Below, piece after piece: positions 60,252 through 64,000 of a stretch of 64,000 nt of DNA. How positions within the stretch are numbered: position 1 is the first letter of the stretch; the number at the start of each line of letters is the position of its first letter. The DNA is from Rhodopseudomonas palustris (GTDB lineage: Bacteria > Pseudomonadota > Alphaproteobacteria > Rhizobiales > Xanthobacteraceae), in NCBI RefSeq assembly GCF_007005445.1, contig NZ_CP041387.1, forward strand, positions 1,860,001 to 1,924,000, in the 5' to 3' direction. The notes below the pieces were generated by a model. The model made no database searches. It saw nothing but the letters and a program-made list of their open reading frames with translations, and had not been told where the DNA came from. The translations under genes were made by a program, and so were the position numbers.

Positions 60252-62132
60252 TCACCTCTGCTGCGGTTGCTGCGGCGATGGCCGAGACCACCACGTCTCC
60301 GGAAGATAGCCGGTCAAAGCCGTGGTGTTCGGCATCTCTATCCGATTCCACCGCGCGATCCATTGCTCCCGGATGCTGTACACAGGGACTACGTAGAACC
60401 CCGAGATCAGCATCCGGTCGAGTGCCCGCACCGCATCGACGAAATCGGTGCGGCCGCGCGCGCGCAGCAGCGCCGCGATCATCGCGTCGATCGCCTGGTC
60501 CCTGGCGCCCATATAGTTGCGGGTGCCGGGCGTGTCGGCTGCGTCGCTGCCCCAGTAGAACGCCTGCTCGTTGCCCGGAGACAGCGACTGATCCCAGCGG
60601 TTCGGGATCATATCGAAATCGTAGCTCAATCGGCGCTGGTCGAACTGGACCGCGTCGACCGTTCGGACCGACACGGTGATGCCGGCGCGCTTGACGTCGC
60701 GGGCGAAGGCGAGCGCGATCCGCTCCTGTTCGCGCGTCGTCACCAGCATCTCGAACGACAACGGCTGGCCGGTGTCGCGCTTGCGCAGGATGGTGCCGTC
60801 GAGTTGGTATCCGGCCTGCCCGAGCAGGTCGAGCGCACGGCGCAGCCCGGTGCGATCGCGCCCCGAGCCGTCGCTCTCCGGCAGCCTGTAACTGCCGTCG
60901 ACGATATCGGGGCGCAGGCGCGCCAGATACGGCTGCAGCAGCGTGCGCTCGCCGTCTTCGGCCGCGCGGCCGTAGGCCGACAGATCCGATCCGCCGAAGA
61001 ATCCGCCGGCGCGGGAGTACAGGCCGAAGAAGTAGTTGCGGCTGATCCATTCGAAATCGAACAGGTTCAACAGCGCCTCGCGAACCCGGATGTCGGCGAA
61101 CACCGGCCGGCGGGTGTTGAACACCAGGCAGTCTGTCGGCTCCGGGGTGCCGGGCTTGATCGCGAGGCGGCTCACCTCGCCGCGGCGGGCCGCGGGGAAG
61201 TCGTAGCCTTCGTGCCAGCGCAGCGGGTCGGTCTCGACGCGGAAGTCGTACAGGCCGCGTTTGAACGCCTCGAATTGTGCATTGGCCTCGCGGAAGTAGT
61301 CGATCCGGACTTCGTCGAAATTCCACGAACCCCGGTTGATCGGCAGATCCCGGCCCCAGTAGTTCGGATCGCGGGTGAGGGTGACGCTGGTGCCCGCCTG
61401 GACCCGGGTGACCCGGTAGGGGCCGGAGCCGAGCGGTGGCGTCAGCGAGGTTTCCTCAAATCGGTCGGGATCCACGGCGTGGCGCGGCAGCACCGGCATC
61501 AGGCCGAGGATCAGCGGTAGTTCTCGGTCCGGCGCGCCGCCGAAATCGAACCGGACGGTGAGGGGATCCAGCACTTCCGCGCGGGCCACCTTGCCGTAGT
61601 ACAGGCGCAGGTTCGGGCGGCCCTTGTCGCGCAACAGCCGCCACGAGAACAGGACGTCCTCGGCGGTCACGGGCTTGCCGTCCGCGAACCGGGCACGGGA
61701 ATCGATGCGGAAGGTCACATAGCTGCGGATGTCGTCGGTCTCGACCGACCGTGCGAGCAGGCCGTACAGGGTGAACGGCTCGTCATGGCCGCGCGCCAGC
61801 AGACTCTCGATCACATAGCCGCGCATCTGTTGCACCGCTATGCCTTTGACGATCAAGGGATTGAGGCTGTCGAACGCTCCGACCACGCTGGCGATCATCC
61901 GGCCGCCCTTGGGAGCATCCGGATTGACGTAGGGCATCGCCGTAAAGTCGGCCGGCTGGGCGGGCTCGCCGTGCATCGCGATGGCATGGCTGACGGTCCC
62001 GGCGGCGGAAGCGCCGGCCGGCTCGGCACCAGCGATTGTTGCGCCGCCGAGGCACCCGATGCCGACCGCCAGCGCGCAGGCGAGGGCCTTGATCCCGGGG
62101 ACGATGTGGTGCTCTGATTCGGCGCGTCTCAC
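60252..62132 (-). CDS. peptide/oligo-solute ABC binding protein (SBP family 5, YejA-like)
   Basis: The protein of about 626 residues has a signal sequence (IKALACALAVGIGCLGGATI, cleavage near GEP/ASA) and a family 5 binding domain. It shows FTAMPYVNPDAPKGGRMIAS, LNPLIVKGIAVQQMRGYVIE, SRARFADGKPVTAEDVLFSW and SGPYRVTRVQAGTSVTLTRD. It should bind oligopeptides or similar solutes in the periplasm (microcin-C-type YejA group). No permease or ATPase genes are adjacent. The GTG at 62132 is chosen before the signal sequence; a TTG at 62207 would add an unlikely 25-residue leader. Confidence 0.85.
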   Translation of the reverse strand: MRRAESEHHIVPGIKALACALAVGIGCLGGATIAGAEPAGASAAGTVSHAIAMHGEPAQPADFTAMPYVNPDAPKGGRMIASVVGAFDSLNPLIVKGIAVQQMRGYVIESLLARGHDEPFTLYGLLARSVETDDIRSYVTFRIDSRARFADGKPVTAEDVLFSWRLLRDKGRPNLRLYYGKVARAEVLDPLTVRFDFGGAPDRELPLILGLMPVLPRHAVDPDRFEETSLTPPLGSGPYRVTRVQAGTSVTLTRDPNYWGRDLPINRGSWNFDEVRIDYFREANAQFEAFKRGLYDFRVETDPLRWHEGYDFPAARRGEVSRLAIKPGTPEPTDCLVFNTRRPVFADIRVREALLNLFDFEWISRNYFFGLYSRAGGFFGGSDLSAYGRAAEDGERTLLQPYLARLRPDIVDGSYRLPESDGSGRDRTGLRRALDLLGQAGYQLDGTILRKRDTGQPLSFEMLVTTREQERIALAFARDVKRAGITVSVRTVDAVQFDQRRLSYDFDMIPNRWDQSLSPGNEQAFYWGSDAADTPGTRNYMGARDQAIDAMIAALLRARGRTDFVDAVRALDRMLISGFYVVPVYSIREQWIARWNRIEMPNTTALTGYLPETWWSRPSPQQPQQR

Positions 62133-62348
62133 GTCTGAATTTTTACCACATCGGCGCAGGGAAACCGGCCGCGGAGGATTGTTGCCATTGATATTTTCGT
62201 TCGCCAATGTATTGAAGGCGGGCAGTCGATGATGCCCACCGGCTCGTCACGTAACCGCCTCAATTGGCACAGAGACAGCGGCCGACGGCCGGATGTCGCT
62301 CCCGCGTCGCGGTTGGGGTGCGCGACCGTTTCAGAAAGGGTTTTCCGA

Positions 62349-63098
62349 ATGAATTCTTGCAACTTGGTCGCGTCGGCCGGGCTGCGCGGGCGAGTCTTCG
62401 CCCTGCTGGCGGCTACCGCATTCGCCACGCTGACCGTCGCCCCCGCTGCGCAGGCCCAGCAGCAGCCGGCTGCTCCGAAGGCAGCGCCGAAAGCGGCGCC
62501 GAAGAACGCGCCGGCACCTGCGCAGCAGGCCCCCGCGCAGGCCGAGCAGCAGCAGGTTCAGTTGATCTACGCGCCCTGGACGAAGTTCTGCCTGAAGGGG
62601 CAGGACGCCAACGCCAAGCAGGTGTGCTTCACCGGCAAGGACGGCCGCATCGAATCCGGTCAGCCGGTGATCGCGGCGGTGATCATCGAGCCGGAAGGCG
62701 AGCCGAAGAAGATCCTGCGCGTGACACTGCCGCTCGGTATGCAGCTCGTTCACGGTACCCGCATCATCGTCGACGGCAATGCGCCGCAGCAGAGCCCTTA
62801 TGTGATCTGCTTCGCCAACGGCTGCATGTCGGACTACGAAGCGACGCCGGAACTGGTCAACCAGCTCAAGAAGGGCCAGAATCTGGTCGTGCAGGCGATC
62901 AACTCCAACGGCGCGCCGCTGACGCTGCCGCTGCCGCTGGCGGAATTCGCCAAGGCCTATGACGGTCCGCCGACCGATCCGAAGCAGTTCGAAGAGACCC
63001 AGAAGAAGCTGCAGGAAGAGCTGCAGAAGCGCGCCGAAGAGCAGCGCAAGAAGCTGGAAGCTCAGGCTCCGGCCGGTGCCAACCCGGCCGCCAAGTAA
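62349..63098 (+). CDS. IalB-family periplasmic protein
   Basis: The 249-residue protein has a signal peptide (VFALLAATAFATLTVAPAAQ), a Pro/Ala-rich linker, and an invasion-associated-locus-B domain (LIYAPWTKFCLKGQDANAKQ, VCFTGKDGRIESGQPVIAAV, MQLVHGTRIIVDGNAPQQSP and VICFANGCMSDYEATPEL). The paired cysteines are as in IalB. The C-terminus is a charged coiled coil (KKLQEELQKRAEEQRKKLEA). IalB proteins are common in non-pathogenic alphaproteobacteria, so invasion is not implied. An AAAGGG ribosome site precedes the ATG at 62349. A strong terminator follows. Confidence 0.88.
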   Translation: MNSCNLVASAGLRGRVFALLAATAFATLTVAPAAQAQQQPAAPKAAPKAAPKNAPAPAQQAPAQAEQQQVQLIYAPWTKFCLKGQDANAKQVCFTGKDGRIESGQPVIAAVIIEPEGEPKKILRVTLPLGMQLVHGTRIIVDGNAPQQSPYVICFANGCMSDYEATPELVNQLKKGQNLVVQAINSNGAPLTLPLPLAEFAKAYDGPPTDPKQFEETQKKLQEELQKRAEEQRKKLEAQAPAGANPAAK

Positions 63099-63134
63099 GC
63101 CACCAAGTAACACGCGACCACGATCGCGAAACGC

Positions 63135-63166
63135 AAAGGGCGCCCCCGGTGGCGCCCTTTCTGTTT
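63135..63166 (+). terminator. Rho-independent terminator after the IalB gene
   Basis: A 10-bp perfect stem (AAAGGGCGCC with GGCGCCCTTT, loop CCCGGT) is followed by CTGTTTTC, about 36 bases after the stop codon. It ends the IalB transcript. Confidence 0.88.
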
Positions 63167-63340
63167 TCTGAGGACTCGCCTGCGCCCGCCGGGCTGTCAT
63201 ATCAGCCGGTGATGATCGCCATCGCGGACGACTGGGTCGCCGCTAGGCTTTCGCGTGAGGCGCCGTGCGGGAGATCCGTGCTGGTCGGGTATTTTCAACC
63301 CAGCGATCGTCGAGACGCCCGAGACGGCACCCGCGCCCGA

Positions 63341-63673
63341 TTAGTTCAGCGACGGGTTGCGCGGCCGGTAGCCGCCGGACTTATCCTTGATGAAGATCTC
63401 GGCGACCTGGGAATGCCGGATCGGCTCGCCGGAATCGTCAGGAAGCAGGTTCTGCTCCGACACATAGGCGACGTATTCCGACTCCGCGTTTTCCGCGAGC
63501 AGGTGATAGAACGGCTGGTCCTTGCTCGGCCGCACATCTTCGGGGATCGCCAGCCACCATTCTTCGGTGTTGGCGAATTCCGGATCGATGTCGAATACCA
63601 CGCCGCGGAACGAGAAGATCCGGTGGCGGACGATCTGACCGATCTGAAACTTGGCGGTTCGCGTTTTGATCAT
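63341..63673 (-). CDS. hspQ: heat shock protein HspQ (YccV family)
   Basis: The 110-residue protein has the HspQ/hemimethylated-DNA-binding fold: KFQIGQIVRHRIFSFRGVVF, DIDPEFANTEEWWLAIPEDV, QPFYHLLAENAESEYVAYVS and EQNLLPDDSGEPIRHSQVAE. In Escherichia coli HspQ modulates Lon protease and was first seen to bind hemimethylated DNA. The extended C-terminus KSGGYRPRNPSLN is typical for alphaproteobacteria. It is divergent from the permease at the window end. Confidence 0.93.
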   Translation of the reverse strand: MIKTRTAKFQIGQIVRHRIFSFRGVVFDIDPEFANTEEWWLAIPEDVRPSKDQPFYHLLAENAESEYVAYVSEQNLLPDDSGEPIRHSQVAEIFIKDKSGGYRPRNPSLN

Positions 63674-63793
63674 GGGAGTCGGATAGACCAGCTTGGCGGC
63701 GGACGCTAGTGGTAAACCGGCGAGTCTGCTCCGCGGCGGCCAGCCCGGGGTTTCCCTGATACCGTTCGGTTCCCAACTCCGGCCGCATTGCGC

Positions 63794-64000
63794 ATGATCG
63801 ACATTCTCAATCTCGCCCTGCCGTATTTCGGCCTGATCTTCGTCGGCTTCGCCTGCGGCCGTCTCAAGAAGCTGCCGGAGCAGGGCCTGGTCTGGATGAA
63901 CTTCTTCCTGGTCTACGTCTCGCTGCCGGCGCTGTTCTTCCGGATCATGTCGAAGACGCCGTTCGAGGAGCTCAACAACCTGCCGTTCATATTGGCGACG
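63794..64000 (+). CDS. N-terminal part of an AEC-family permease (cut by window edge)
   Basis: From ATG 63794 to the window end a frame of 69 residues stays open. It shows ILNLALPYFGLIFVGFACGR, a short basic loop (LKKLPEQGL) and VWMNFFLVYVSLPALFFRIM, matching the first helices of auxin-efflux-carrier-type transporters. The N-terminal order of helices fits, but the substrate and remainder are not visible. Confidence 0.85.
   Translation, partial: MIDILNLALPYFGLIFVGFACGRLKKLPEQGLVWMNFFLVYVSLPALFFRIMSKTPFEELNNLPFILAT

Overview
The window is GC-rich and almost fully coding, with the gene content of a purple non-sulfur alphaproteobacterium of the Rhodopseudomonas/Bradyrhizobium group. The evidence is an LH2 antenna operon (pucBA, 37972-38320) with Rhodopseudomonas-type alpha and beta apoproteins, a dusB-ntrBC-ntrYX-hfq-hflX chromosome block, a fused ispDF, PopZ, a bradyrhizobial-type beta-glucan cluster, and several families of short intergenic palindromes typical of these genomes. 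Rhodopseudomonas palustris or a close relative is the best guess. No phage, insertion sequence, CRISPR array or rRNA was seen.

Layout. 1-1115: end of one gene, two small genes and tRNA-Asn. 1369-11010: a Pcm-like methyltransferase, tolC, popZ, valS, a membrane protein, a 3-methyladenine glycosylase, lipA and a COQ10/RatA-type START protein. 11064-12883 (minus): pncC/cinA and ispDF. 13121-23323 (plus): dusB, ntrB, ntrC, ntrY, ntrX, a D-amino-acid transaminase, hfq and hflX, forming the nitrogen and RNA regulatory core. 23526-31412: gyrA, a small exported protein, coaD, two cyclophilins flanking a TonB-C-like protein, then queA-tgt for queuosine.

31519-35900 is the most unusual part. A minus-strand fluoride-defence cluster holds a CrcB/Fluc channel, a CrcB-DUF190 fusion and a free DUF190 protein. 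On the opposite strand, facing away from that cluster, is a well-formed fluoride riboswitch followed by sparse, poorly conserved coding sequence. A zinc-ribbon protein with an 18-bp tandem repeat upstream and an orphan BrnA-like antitoxin follow.

36089-38756: a DMT transporter, a RidA protein, a small protein, pucBA and tRNA-Lys. 38912-44421: a GH17-GT2 fusion, a secreted protein and a second GH17 membrane protein, probably making beta-1,3/1,6-glucan. 44381-50865: a membrane protein, a SPOR-like protein with DTKPL repeats, glmU, glmS and a DUF502 protein. 51015-57077: recG divergent from sdhE-mfd. 57430-62132 (minus): an odd probable operon of a peptide-type binding protein, a degenerate adenylate-forming protein and a degenerate GGDEF protein. 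The window ends with an IalB protein, HspQ and the start of an AEC-family permease.

Functional themes are nitrogen control (dusB-ntrBC-ntrYX with hfq), cell-envelope precursor supply (glmU, glmS, ispDF, glucan cluster), DNA repair and topology (recG, mfd, gyrA, 3-methyladenine glycosylase), tRNA modification (dusB, queA, tgt), light harvesting and fluoride resistance.
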